Shown here: one piece after another, positions 1-9,882 of the stretch
Numbering within the stretch: the first letter of the stretch is position 1
Layout of the letters: each line of letters opens with the position of its first letter
DNA from: Funneliformis mosseae
Lineage: Eukaryota; Glomeromycota; Glomeromycetes; Glomerales; Glomeraceae
DNA length: 21,356 nucleotides
Reading direction: 5' to 3'
Assembly (NCBI GenBank): GCA_910592005.1
Contig: CAJVPP010001259.1
Span: forward strand, 1-21,356
Position numbers and translations under genes: made by a program
The notes under the pieces: model-generated
Told to the model about the DNA's origin: nothing
Databases searched by the model: none
The model's input: the letters and a program-made list of their open reading frames with translations, nothing else

Positions 1-418
1 ATCATTTGTTTAGAATAATTGAAGTTATCATTCCAAACGAACGATAAAAAAATCATTCATTTAGAACAATTGAAGTTATCATTCTAAACGAATGATAAGA
101 AAATTGTTCGATTAGAATGATCAAATTATCGTTTCAAATGAATGATAAGAAAATCGTTTATTTAGAATGATTGAAGTTATCATTCCAAGCAAACGATAAA
201 AAAATTGTTCAATTGGTATGATTAAATTATCATTCCAAAAGAATGATAAAAGAATCATTCGTTTAGAACGATTGAAGTTATCATTTCAATCGAACAATAA
301 AAAAATCATTCATTTAGAATGATTAAAGTTATCATTCCAAACGAATAATAAGAAAATCTTTTGATTAGAACGATTAAATTATTATTCCAAAAGAACAATA
401 AAAGGATCATTCCAAACG
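1..418. repeat. Tandem satellite, unit 50-51 bp, at least 8 copies
   Basis: The TTATC (TTATT in the last copy) anchor recurs at 25, 76, 126, 177, 227, 278, 329 and 379, so the spacing alternates between 50 and 51 bp. Each unit has two inverted repeats: AATCATTC pairs with GAATGATT around the TTTAG spacer, and TTATCATTC pairs with GAATGATAA around a short AAAC-like spacer. Units come in a GAAGTTATC form (51 bp) and a TAAATTATC form (50 bp, one base shorter). The array starts at or before base 1, so its true length is unknown. No reading frame runs through it. Confidence 0.93.
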
Positions 419-422
419 ATCT

Positions 423-448
423 AAAATTTCAGATTAATCTGAAATTTT
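423..448. repeat. Perfect 26-bp palindrome
   Basis: The sequence is AAAATTTCAGATT followed by its exact reverse complement, centred between 435 and 436. It lies directly after the 51-bp satellite and directly before the CAGTTCAGTTCAG motifs. It could be a binding site, a cruciform, or the tip of a small inverted-repeat element. Confidence 0.9.
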
Positions 449-525
449 CAGTTCAGTTCAGATTTTTACCGGTTTACAGTTCAGTTCAGTTTTGGATTGT
501 CTATAATTTGGACTGAACTGAACTG
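449..525. repeat. CAGTTCAGTTCAG repeats, two direct and one inverted
   Basis: CAGTTCAGTTCAG occurs at 449-461 and 477-489, and its reverse complement CTGAACTGAACTG at 513-525. The inner pair could form a 13-bp stem with a loop of about 23 nt. This looks like the end structure of a small inverted-repeat element, but no target duplication or partner end was found. Confidence 0.75.
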
Positions 526-530
526 TTCAG

Positions 531-2120
531 AGCATTAGAAGTAGTAGTAGTTTTTAAAATTTTATTTCTTGAATGCTGTATCTTGATTGTGCATATTCTT
601 TTTGAATTTAAATAATCTTATTGCAGTACTGTATTATTAAATCTAAAAAAAAGATAATTCATTACCTAAATGAAAAGTTAGTAAGAAGCCTAAATCAATA
701 GTTTAATTTTTTATTTTTTAAAATAAAATTTTTGTTTTTAGATGTATCAAATTAATAAATAATAAATTATATGTTAAGTATATATTATGATTAAAATAGT
801 GTATTAATTAGCCTAATTTATCAATATTACAATATCAATATATTAATAAATAAATTTTGTAATTAGTTTATATTATATTAATTTATTGATTTTAGTATTA
901 AAGATTTAAATCAGCATTTATTTTGATTGGCTAACTAGTTTTAAAAAGTTTTACTAGTATTATTCAATTTTGTCAAATATCATCTAGTTTTACCAGTTTC
1001 ATCTTAGTTTTAGATTATCAAAAAGTTTCAGATTTTCATTTTTAAAAGCTGAAATATTTTGACTTAAGATTTTAGTTTCGCTTATAATTTTAGTCGTAGT
1101 AATATTAAACTTTTCAGTATTGAATACTATAATCTAGATGATATAGTGTAAGTTTTCATTTCTGATGATTTCATTAGATAATGAATGATTCTGATTATAG
1201 GCTATTTATTAATAGCTCTAATTTGGATTAATTAATTTGAATGTCATTAAAACTGAAAAATTGTTTGTAATAGAAGCGATGCTTAACAAATCTTATTAAG
1301 ATTTGATGATTCATAAAGTATTATTCATAAATACAAGGATTAGAATTTTGTATTAGCGAGCATTAGTTTGAGAAGAATAGACATCAGGATGTTATTAGAC
1401 TTTTATATTATAATCATAGGAGACTCATTAATCTTACACAATAAAGGATCATAGTAAATATACTATAGAAATAGTATAATAACTTTTCTTGATTAATTCT
1501 TGAATGTATTAAATATATATCAGTATTTTTATATTATGTAAAAACTTGATTAAAATGAGGTAAAAAAAATCCTAAGAATGATGTATATAAAAGAAAATAG
1601 AATCTTAAGTTATTTGAAAGCTTTAACTAATGTAAAGATATTAATATGATTATATACTTTTGATATATCTTGAAGAAATACCTAAAGTTCTTGATTATTA
1701 TGTAAGATATTATGTTTAATATTATCAAAAATATGAATAGGATCTGAAGTTAATTTGAATAGAAATTCTGTAAGTTAAATCCTTTTAAAATATTATATCT
1801 AGTAAAAAATAAAGCTAAACAGACATTGAAAAGTTTAATAAAGACTTTTCTTAAACATTCAAGTAATGTAACAAATCTAGTATTATTCAAATCAAATTGC
1901 TATAGTTTAGGTTTGAGAATGAGTAAATATAGGTCATGTTCTATCTAGTGAGAATTAAAAAGATACTTAAACATTTACAAATTATATATTAAAAGATTTT
2001 CTTCTTTACAGGTCTAAGGGTTTGAGTATTTTATTAGAAATTTTTGAGGGTCTAAGTATTTTATTATTTAGAAGTTAATCGATAATACAATATCATTCAT
2101 CAGCTGATAGTGCTAAGGTC
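531..2120. other. AT-rich stretch without a recognisable gene
   Basis: About 1.6 kb of very AT-rich sequence with frequent stops in all frames. Between about 1660 and 2050 one plus-strand reading gives short protein-like runs separated by stops. This may be the decayed upstream part of the transposase whose tail follows, but I found no DDE motif and make no assignment. Confidence 0.5.
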
Positions 2121-2510
2121 AATTGGTTATATATATTTATATCAATATTTGATAGAGATTGGTGGTTAAAGAAAATGAAAGAAGTTCAAGTATTAATTAA
2201 TAAACTAGATTTTGACAATCCTTTTAATATTAAAGAATTTGTTAAGTATGATAAGTTTTGAATTATAGGAGAAATAATATCTGATGAAGAAATTTTAAAA
2301 GTAGTTTTATATAATCAAGAAAATAAAAAAGAGAAAGATTCTTTATCACTAATAATTACTTTTAGAAAAATTATTGAGGTTTATAATAAAGTAATTTTAT
2401 ATTTAAAGTAATAAGAAAAATCTTTTAATATGAAAAAGAAGAGTTTAGTTTTATTAAAAAGCTTAGAAAAAAGCTTTTAAATAACAGTTTATTTTTTCAA
2501 AACAAACTAA
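2121..2510 (+). pseudogene. Decayed C-terminal tail of a Tigger/pogo-type DDE transposase
   Basis: One frame starting at 2121 reads continuously as protein apart from stops at 2259 (TGA), 2409 and 2412 (TAA TAA) and 2478 (TAA). It contains LINKLDFDNPFNIKEFVKYD, then an acidic stretch (ISDEEILKVV), a helix ending IIEVYNKVILYLK, and a KSLVLLKSLEKSF segment before the final stop at 2508. From memory this order matches the tail of CENP-B/Tigger-like transposases common in Rhizophagus: a 'LDF.NP...EF' element, an acidic linker, and a Q-rich C-terminal helix ending near a phenylalanine pair. The double stop sits where those proteins usually have glutamines, which fits CAA to TAA decay. The catalytic core was not found upstream, so this is a fragment. 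Confidence 0.5.
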
Positions 2511-3550
2511 TCTCAATAATTTTATTATTATAATTGAATAGTAATTTAGGAGGTTATATAATAATATTTAATAATGTTTTACAATTTGTTTTTTTCTTAC
2601 TTTTTACAGAGTAAAATGATATCATAGTTATAAGAAATTTTGATATATTAACTAAATAACAACCCATGATTATGTTAAAATTTTGTTAAAATTTTGTTGA
2701 AATTGTGTTGAGAAATCACATTGATTTTTATTAATTTTTGACCAATTTTTTGTTGAATTTATATTGAAATTGCTTATTGATTTTTTACTAAATTATAGCA
2801 AATGATTTTATAATGATTTTTATTCATTACCAAGATAATTATTTATTATTATAGATCTACTCTAATTTTCTGATATATTATATTTATTAAATTTGCGTAA
2901 GTTATTTTCATAATATGATACATAATTATAATACAATGCTTAGATTATTATTTTGACTTTTTGTTTTTAATACAAATCAGAATTTTTAATCATGAAGAGT
3001 TCTTATTATATTAATCATCAGCTACTTCATTATATCAAGGCGTGATTGTATTAGATTATTCAAACTCTTTATAAAGCTTATAATTGTGCAGTCAAACTTT
3101 GCAAATCTACTGCTTAAGCTATCATTTCATGATTTCTTTTTTTAAATTTAATAGTTTATTGTTAAAAATAAATTGATTTAAATAGTATTATCAGCTAGAG
3201 TAATAGGATTTAGTATAAGTGAGTTTTTAAAATGTACTAATGTAGTGATATTTTATGAGCTGTAAAGATTAACAAAAGAATCTTTGCAAAATTCTTTAGT
3301 AAGAATGAAAGTATTATATATCATCTGTTATATTACAATATACTAGGAAATGGAACAATTGTTGAGTCTTAACATTTTTCAAAATTGGAGATTTTATTGG
3401 TTAAAGATTACATGAGTGGACAGAGAACACTTGTCTGAAAAATTTTTTCATAGTGCATAAACATATATTATCCTTCGCTTCATTCTGGATAATTATTCTT
3501 TCAGAATTCATGTATATTTTATACTAAATATTAAATTAAAAATTATTTTT
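2511..3550. other. AT-rich stretch without a recognisable gene
   Basis: No coding signal was seen on either strand. Around 2674-2711 there are a few diverged copies of an 11-12 bp GTTAAAATTTT unit. A small inverted repeat, ATTATCC (3467-3473) with GGATAAT (3487-3493), could form a weak hairpin. Confidence 0.5.
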
Positions 3551-3925
3551 CAGATTTCTTCTCCTTTTGAATTTTTTGAGAAAGCTCCTCAAAGAGTTGT
3601 TAAGTAATTTCAGTAAAACTTTTTACAAAATATTCTGTTGAATACTAATTCCAAAAACTATGAAATCGATTTGTTGGTAAATTTTCTAAAGGATAACAAT
3701 TTTGACAGGACGGATCTTGATGGTAAGTGGTGATATTTCTTTGGCGTAATTTTCAATGGAGCCGTTTATGTGTGTTATTTTTTTCAAAATGGGTTTTAAA
3801 CATATAAATTTAATGATTTCTTAGATTTCGGACAGAAGGCGCCATATGTTGTATTCAGTTCTTTCATTTATGTATTTGTAAAGAATTTTGTAAGCAGAAG
3901 GCTTATATTGAAAAAACTAAAGTAA
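3551..3925 (+). pseudogene. Protein-like frame interrupted by four stops, unidentified
   Basis: A single frame runs for 124 codons with internal stops only at 3605 (TAA), 3614 (TAA), 3731 (TGA) and 3797 (TAA), before the TAA at 3923. The segments between them look protein-like, for example ISSPFEFFEKAPQRVVK, EIDLLVNFLKDNNFDRTDLD and FGQKAPYVVFSSFIYVF. It is preceded by a TTTTTCAG acceptor-like site. I do not recognise the family. It could be a decayed coding fragment, or exons with introns, since GTAAGTGGT at 3723 looks like a splice donor. A chance open stretch cannot be excluded. Confidence 0.3.
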
Positions 3926-4279
3926 TTGTGACAAAATAATTATTTAATAATATCAAATTAATCAGTGTTGCTCTACACTTTCGCAAAGACAATGTATTAA
4001 ACTAAGTAAATGCCAATCAATAAATTCTAATTAATTAAAACTACGCAATTACGAACAATTACGAAAGTTGAGTAATAAAATAATAAGAAAACGGAAATTA
4101 AAATAAACGGTTATAAATACGAAATCTAAAATGTTAAAACGGCGAAAGCGAAAATATCGCGAAGGGGTTGAAGGAAGGATTTCGAGGGGTATGTATGCAA
4201 ATTAAGGGCGAGCGTGGAATATTGAGCTGTTTAGTATTTCCAGCTCGTATTTATAAAAAATAATTATTAGGTCTTGACA
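3847..4279 (-). mobile_element. Possible LTR of a retrotransposon, doubtful
   Basis: The block begins TGTTGTATTC and ends TCTTGACA, giving TG...CA ends, and is about 433 bp. Read on the minus strand it is followed at once by TATGGCGCCTTCTG; TGGCGCC is complementary to the 3' end of some tRNAs and serves as a primer-binding site in several LTR elements. TATAAATA occurs inside on both strands, and GAGCTG/CAGCTC forms a small hairpin near 4224. Against it: no second copy lies in the window, no target duplication was found, and the unidentified plus-strand frame (3551-3925) runs through the putative primer site. Confidence 0.22.
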
Positions 4280-5090
4280 TTTTGTCATACCGGCACCTTT
4301 GACAGCCTGGCAAATGATCTTAAAAAGACTAACTGCAAATATCGAAAACGATTTACATGCGAAATTATGGAGTTTTCGGGCGAAATTAAATTCAGTGTAA
4401 CAATAGCAATGGGTGACATTTAAATGGAATCAATAGTTCTATATTCAAATGCTTTGTAGACAAAGGACACCAAAATGTTTTATTATTCATTGTCCAAACA
4501 TGAAAGTTCTTCATTCCCTATATGATGTAATCTCAAAGCTCGAAATTGCTGTAGTATATGACACTTCAAAATCACCAAATTACTGTAGTCTATGAAGACA
4601 AATTAAAATAAAATCAATGATATTAGTTGTTTTGTCATTTGTTGAAATAATAAAATTTTTATTTTTTAATTTCTCGACATTAAAGTTCGAAAATGTGATA
4701 TTGAAGGGTTCGTTTTTTTTTTTAATTCTAAGATATCGTTCGAAGAAAGTAAGTTATATGAAGGCTTCTAATTTTTGTCTTAAATGGGCGGGATGAAACT
4801 GACAGCAAAAGGAAATTTCCTATTTAAAATATGATTATAAGTTCGAACCGTAGAAGTTAGTTATGTCGATCATAGTTATGTGATAATTTTTGTCGCAAGA
4901 TTTTAGCAGCGGGTGTTATTTTAAGGAAAATTTAGGATAAAATGAAGGTACACAAAAAGTTGTAAAATATATGTACGTTTTTATTTCACATCTGAAAATC
5001 CTTGAAAGATATTAAAGGATTGAGAGATAGCATCAATTTTTTTCACTTTTCCACTTTCAAATTAGACAAAGTAAAGTTTACATCATTGAA
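4280..5090. other. Stretch without an assignable gene
   Basis: Composition is less AT-rich than the left flank. TGACATTTTGTCA (4276-4286 core) is a small palindrome. Short open stretches occur on both strands, but none shows a recognised motif or a convincing intron-exon pattern. Confidence 0.45.
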
Positions 5091-5461
5091 ATGAACACGA
5101 TAGAATATTTTAATGTGAGAAAGTTGACACGTGAAAACCCGTATTCTTTGTTACACACCGATACAATAACAATTGTAACATTTCGAAATATTACACACCA
5201 ACTGAATAATTTATCATCATTTTTTTCACATAACGTTGAACTCAACAGATATTGACATGCGTCACTTGATATTTGACAGGTTACTCAAGGTATATTAAGC
5301 ATATCGAATCAAATCAAAAACCTTATCTTGAATCAAATCGAAGCCAAAAGAATTACTTTATTGGTAAAAATCGTATTGATAAAGCAAAACGTGCCAACAT
5401 AATTCGTGAGAAGTTCAAAGGTCATATCATGCAAAGGGATGCACGCCAGCTGTCAAAATAA
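5091..5461 (+). CDS. Possible small gene or exon pair, unrecognised
   Basis: An ORF of 54 codons starts at the ATG at 5091 (MNTIEYFNVRKLTRENPYSL...) and stops at about 5253. A second open stretch in another frame, 5273-5461, is basic and ends GHIMQRDARQLSK. Between them are a TTTGACAG acceptor-like site (AG at 5279-5280) and a GTGAGA donor-like site after codon 8 of the first ORF. Splicing those two gives a third frame of about 48 codons, so the correct model is unclear. No domain, signal peptide or membrane segment is evident. These may be unrelated chance ORFs. Confidence 0.2.
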
Positions 5462-5847
5462 AATCATTTACACAATTACACATAAATAAATTTTTTTACA
5501 TAATAATTACAATAATTGAAAAGGATGACAAAAAAATCAATTGTTCAAAATAACGTAGATCAAAACGCGTAGAAGGATTTAAGTCGTTAAACTCAATTTA
5601 AGGGATGTGCAATGATGTAATTTGGGTTGTTTCGTAAGCAAGCAATGAGTACATTACATACAATTGGACATTTATTTAGAAATGACTTGCAACGAATAAA
5701 AATTTGTTGTCTCAATATGTTAAAATGATTATTCAATAAAAAAAAAATTTTTTTTTTAACGGATTTTCCGTATTTTTACCCTTCTTGTGATCAAAACACT
5801 TGAAAAAAAATTTACGGCTAATAACAAAAGTTTATGCTATTTTAAAT

Positions 5848-6212
5848 TCATTCATCCGATTTCCCAGTTAAGCATACCGCATAAAAAGCCAAAGTTCCCA
5901 TCCAATCAATCATTTTAAGTTCTCATGATTACAAATCCGCTTACTTAATGAGAAATCCCTATGGTACGTATTTGATTAAAAATAGAAAACGTTAACTTAA
6001 GGTTCGAGTTACCCGGTATCTTCAAATGATAAAGGATTTTTTGTTCTTTCTACGACGAAAATTTGGTTAGATGGGTAGACACAGATAATGCACAATTATA
6101 TAATCACCAATTCGATGGAATTTCCTTTTAACTTTAAAAGGTTAAGAGAAACCGTGAATCCAGCCAACAGAATTCCAAAATGTTTCACTGTCCCATCCAA
6201 GGCTTCCCATTG
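5848..6212 (-). CDS. Coding-like stretches with a hydrophobic segment, model unresolved
   Basis: Two short minus-strand open stretches look protein-like. The first, 6096-6212, has 38 codons open from a stop upstream and reads QWEALDGTVKHFGILLAGFT then VSLNLLKLKGNSIELVII; its FGILLAGFTVSLNLL run could be a membrane segment. The second, 5848-5913, starts at an ATG and reads MIDWMGTLAFYAVCLTGKSD; it contains a possible GTATGC donor. Both could be exons of one minus-strand gene, but no acceptor/donor pair joins them cleanly and I do not recognise a family. The opposite strand has a 60-codon ORF over 6088-6270, which I think is a shadow. Confidence 0.22.
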
Positions 6213-6528
6213 TCAATGCAGAAAAAGTAATTTATACCAAAAACCCAGAATCCCGAGCTTATCGCATTAACCTAAATTATACTAACCTTTGAGAATTGCG
6301 TTGTTGCCTTTTTCTTTCTTATGCACATGTTTATAGTTTAAGTAGGAATATCATTTGATGACAAAGAAAAACGATCAATGTTTAGTGAATCAATTTAAAT
6401 TCGGTCCTTAAAAAATTTCTTTGAATGTCATTAACAATTGTATTTTTAGTAAGAAAAAAAAATTTTTTGTCGCTTATTATGCAATATTTGTGGGGGAGAC
6501 CTTTATTACTGCACACCTGCTTCGCTTT

Positions 6529-6560
6529 CCTTTTTTTTTTTTTTTTAAAAAAAAAAAAGG
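6529..6560. repeat. T16/A12 switch tract flanked by CC and GG
   Basis: Sixteen T (6531-6546) run directly into twelve A (6547-6558), flanked by CC and GG, so the whole tract is nearly self-complementary. Similar T-to-A switches occur at 7620-7659, 9013-9034 and 13111-13138, while 5738-5757 has the opposite A-to-T order. Such poly(dA:dT) tracts exclude nucleosomes in other fungi; a role here is inferred. Confidence 0.8.
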
Positions 6561-7394
6561 CATTGTAACAATCCTCTATTGTTAGAGGAGAAAAAAAAAA
6601 AACTTACGGAATTCATTATTTTGGTATAAATGCGTTTGTATGTACGATGATGGATTGGCTTTTTTTTTTTTTTTACTTTTGTGGAATTTGGTTTGGTTCA
6701 AACGCGATTGGTTCTAATTACATGAATTACTAAATCCAACCATTTCCCTTTGTTTATTGCATGCGAACTTTTTTAAATAGAAATCCTTAAAGTTCGGGTA
6801 TAACCTTCTGGGCAACTTTTTTGGCCTGAATGCTGCGGAAATCTCTAAAGCTTTAATGCCGAGATGCGAAAATGAAACGTTTTATTGTTTTTTTTTAATC
6901 ATTACCATTTTGTTACCTTAATATTTACCTTTAATAAAGTTGTTATCTTAATATTTACCCTATTAAAGTCTGATTAGATAATTAATTTTATGATAAGTGA
7001 TCAGATTGTATTTTGTCACGTCATTATCCGGTGAAAATTTTAAGGTTCTGCTTGGCGACGAATATAAATTTCACGAGATAAATTAATTACAACGTTCTCA
7101 AGTTTATAAATTTATTCAACCCACACTTATTTTTTTTTAACAATTCACTTAATCATGACTTCATAGATCAAGTGCGAAAAAATGATTTTATTAGATAAAA
7201 ATAAAAAATGATTAATAGAAAAAATATAAAAATTAAAAGAAAAAATGAAGAATACGGAGAAAAAAATTTTTTTTTCTTAGAAAAACGAATAGATTAAAAT
7301 TCGTGCCGATAAAGAATAACGGAACGAAAACGAGACGGAAAGAAATTAACGCGCGTTAATTAGGAAACTAAACTAAATTCTAACAGGGAAAAGA
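6561..7394. other. Intergenic stretch without an assignable gene
   Basis: No coding signal was seen on either strand. The sequence is AT-rich with several T and A runs; it lies downstream of the minus-strand methyltransferase gene. Confidence 0.5.
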
Positions 7395-7617
7395 TTTTTT
7401 TTTTTTTTTTTTTTTTTTTCGGCTTAGAATTTCTTATAAAGAAATATATATATATAAAAATAAAATAAAAATAATTTGTTGTGGATGGGTTTTTTTTTTT
7501 TTTTTTTTTTTTTTGTTTTTTGATTTTGATAAAAGGGCTTAAAAAGCTTAATAGTGTACCTTCCCATGGTAATCTTAGAATTTTTTTTTTTTTTTTTGTA
7601 ATTAACTTAATATTGAG

Positions 7618-7659
<42 letters not shown>
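7395..7659. repeat. Cluster of four long T tracts, the last a T29/A11 switch
   Basis: T runs occupy 7395-7419 (25), 7490-7514 (25), about 7581-7597 (17) and 7620-7648 (29); the last passes directly into A 7649-7659 (11). The cluster ends 14 bp from the methyltransferase stop codon, so on that gene's strand it is a T11/A29 element followed by three long A tracts, which could mark its 3' end. The open frame across 7481-7708 mostly encodes runs of Phe and is an artefact of these tracts. Exact run lengths in such tracts are prone to sequencing error. Confidence 0.85.
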
Positions 7660-7673
7660 GGGTTACAAGCTTG

Positions 7674-9013
7674 TTACAGCTTTTGACCAAACCCGGAGAA
7701 GATCTTAACCTGAGGTTTATACAGCTCACATTCAATTCCAATTCGTTTGATATTTTCCTCATTGCGTAGATCAGAATGGGCAGTATTATGCAATACCATT
7801 CTTAAAATTGATAAAGCAAATTCTCCGGTCATTCCACCCCATTTACCCAACGGTATGAAATTCTCATGGATGGTGGGTTTAAATCCATGTTCCATTAATA
7901 TCTTATCGTAGTGATGTACTCCCATATTATTAGCCCCTTTGATATCCGCCACCAACTTACCCAGTAAAGGGGCCGAGTAGTCCGCAGACAAGTCTGGTTC
8001 CAGGATCTCTACAAACCCACCCTGTCTCGTTACCCTGGACGCTTCGCCCAAGAGGAAAAAAATTTGTTCTGCATTAAGCAGGAATAACGTCATGCGGATA
8101 TGCACAACGTCAAAACTATTATCGGGGTAAGGCAACCCTTCTAATTTGATAAAAAATTAAAAATTAAAGATTAACCTTGTAACCCATAAAATTTCGGAAA
8201 ACAAACTTTTCATTCTACGGTACTTACTACTAAGGAAATTGCTTTCCTCAAATAGGACGTTACGCGGGTAAACATTGTCTGGTGTTCTTGATTCAATATC
8301 GATTCCAATAAATTGACATTGAGGAAACTCGCTAAATATGAAAAAAGTTATCATAAAGATTAGCTGATTTCAAGGAAAATTATTTCCAATTCTCTTATTT
8401 AAACTATTTCAATTATTTAAAACCGAAATGATCTAGTACTCACGTCCCCATTTCCATGGCCCAAGAACCTCCAGAACATCTATATTATAGAAAAATTAGA
8501 TTCGTACCAAGTGAGTTGAATTAAACTTTTAGAATTTCCGATAAATTAGAATTTCCGACCAAGCACTTTTATAAACAATTGCTTACCCAACATCCAAGCA
8601 TCTCTACAAAATTAAAATGAAAGGTAATAATCGTGTTAGCGTTAGATGATTTAAAAGAAAACAGAAGGCAAAGATTAGATTTTCAATAATTTACCTTAAT
8701 GGTGTCGTCAAAAGGACACAGATAGTTTTTCTTAAGGACGCTCTTGAATGCTAGATGCTGTATAGATTGATTGGTGTTTAAAATTTTGTTTATTTGACAA
8801 ATTTTTCATTTCGTTAACAAATACTTACAAACAGCAAATCCTGATCGACCTGTAAATAAAAACCCACAGTGAAAACAAAAAGGTAAAATGAGATTAATCG
8901 AAAATTTATAATGATAAAAATTCCAAATGAATGAAATGCTAATGAATGATTTAATTACATACATCACTATCATCTGCCGTAAGTAAACAGTCATTATTAA
9001 AGACGTCACTCAT
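7674..9013 (-). CDS. SAM-dependent class I methyltransferase, seven exons
   Basis: Exons, in transcription order, are 9013-8963, 8849-8829, 8757-8695, 8603-8587, 8479-8444, 8331-8228 and 8140-7674 (51, 21, 63, 17, 36, 104 and 467 nt). All six introns (113, 71, 91, 107, 112 and 87 nt) start GTATGT, GTAAGT, GTAAAT, GTAAGC, GTGAGT or GTAAGT and end in AG. The spliced frame is 252 codons plus TAA with no stops. Motif I, which binds S-adenosylmethionine, is LDVGCSGGSW (residues 48-57); the acidic loop is FIGIDI (70-75, Asp74 probably contacts the ribose). LPYPDNSFDVVH (100-111) is the usual motif after strand 4, and GGFVEILEPDL (138-148) is the post-motif strand. The order is typical of fungal class I methyltransferases; KWGGMTGEFAL further on recalls Rhizophagus relatives. 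The middle glycine of motif I is Ser53. The substrate cannot be told from sequence. No signal peptide is seen, so it is probably cytosolic. The start is the only upstream ATG in frame, in an A-rich context. Confidence 0.9.
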
Positions 9014-9060
9014 TTTTTTTTTTTTTAAAAAAAAGGAACTTTTGGTTTTTTTTTTTTATT
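9012..9060 (-). promoter_or_regulatory. Poly(dA:dT) upstream of the methyltransferase start
   Basis: On the minus strand the start codon is the end of a T8/A14 switch tract (9013-9034), preceded by a second A-run near 9046-9058. In fungi such tracts often form the nucleosome-free part of a promoter. No clear TATA box was identified, so the promoter call is inferred from position only. Confidence 0.35.
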
Positions 9061-9346
9061 TTAAAAACAAGAAAAGGATAAGACAAGAGAAAGAAAAATG
9101 AAATTTTTTTAAAAAGACTTATATTTCTCAGGTGTGATATAGAAAATAACGAAAGGAGAAAGCGAAAGGAATTCGATATTTTCTGTATTTTAGGCGAAAA
9201 GGTAAAAAAATGGGTTTAGAATGACAAGGAATGTGATCACTCTAATCAAAAGATTTAAAAAAAAAAACTTGAACCAAAAAAAAAATTCGTAGGGATGATG
9301 GGTGGAATATAAAAATCTTCGTGTTTTATATATCTTCATTTTTTTA

Positions 9347-9380
<34 letters not shown>

Positions 9381-9880
9381 ATTTATATTAAGTTCTTATT
9401 TTACTGTAAAAAACAATATAAAAAAAAATATTTTGTTTTGTTAAAATCCGAGTTTTTTTTTTATAATAAAATAAAATAATTATGTATTTTAAATTTCTTT
9501 GTAATGGTTTTTATTTACAATTTACCCCTTATTTTTTTTCTTTTGTGTCACCTTTGTATTTTCTCTCTTTTTTTTTTTTTTTTTTTTTTATGTATATATG
9601 TGTAGTTCATCATTATTTAACAAAAAAAAAAAAAATCAAATTTTTTAGAGAACTTGAGTTAAAACTGTAAGACCACATGGAAAGGAAATGATAAATATCT
9701 TTACTATTTTTTTTTAAAAAAAAGCAAGGAAAAAAAAAATGAATAAAGGATTCTGCAGAATAAATGAATTACTGAACCACCACGATGCAGCAAATACTAA
9801 CCTACGACTGGGTAATTGAAAAGTAATAGAATATATTAATGGTAAAGTTCGAAATTTTTTTTTTTTTATAAAAAAATTTC
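9061..9880. other. Low-complexity intergenic stretch
   Basis: Dominated by A and T runs, including an A-run of about 27 at 9351-9377, T-runs near 9571-9589 and A-runs near 9620. The 62-codon ORF at 9482-9670 is low-complexity Phe/Lys-rich sequence with no gene-like features. It probably holds the promoter region of the minus-strand methyltransferase. Confidence 0.5.
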
Positions 9881-9882
9881 CA

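Noticed and set aside
1..418. CRISPR array
   Set aside because: The whole 51-bp unit is repeated, with no unique spacers, and the genome is eukaryotic with introns.
7481..7708. 75-codon ORF with Phe runs
   Set aside because: Created by long T tracts and overlapping the methyltransferase 3' end in antisense.
8806..9009. 67-codon minus-strand ORF over the first methyltransferase exons
   Set aside because: It reads through introns 1 and 2 in a different frame; the spliced model gives a clear methyltransferase N-terminus instead.
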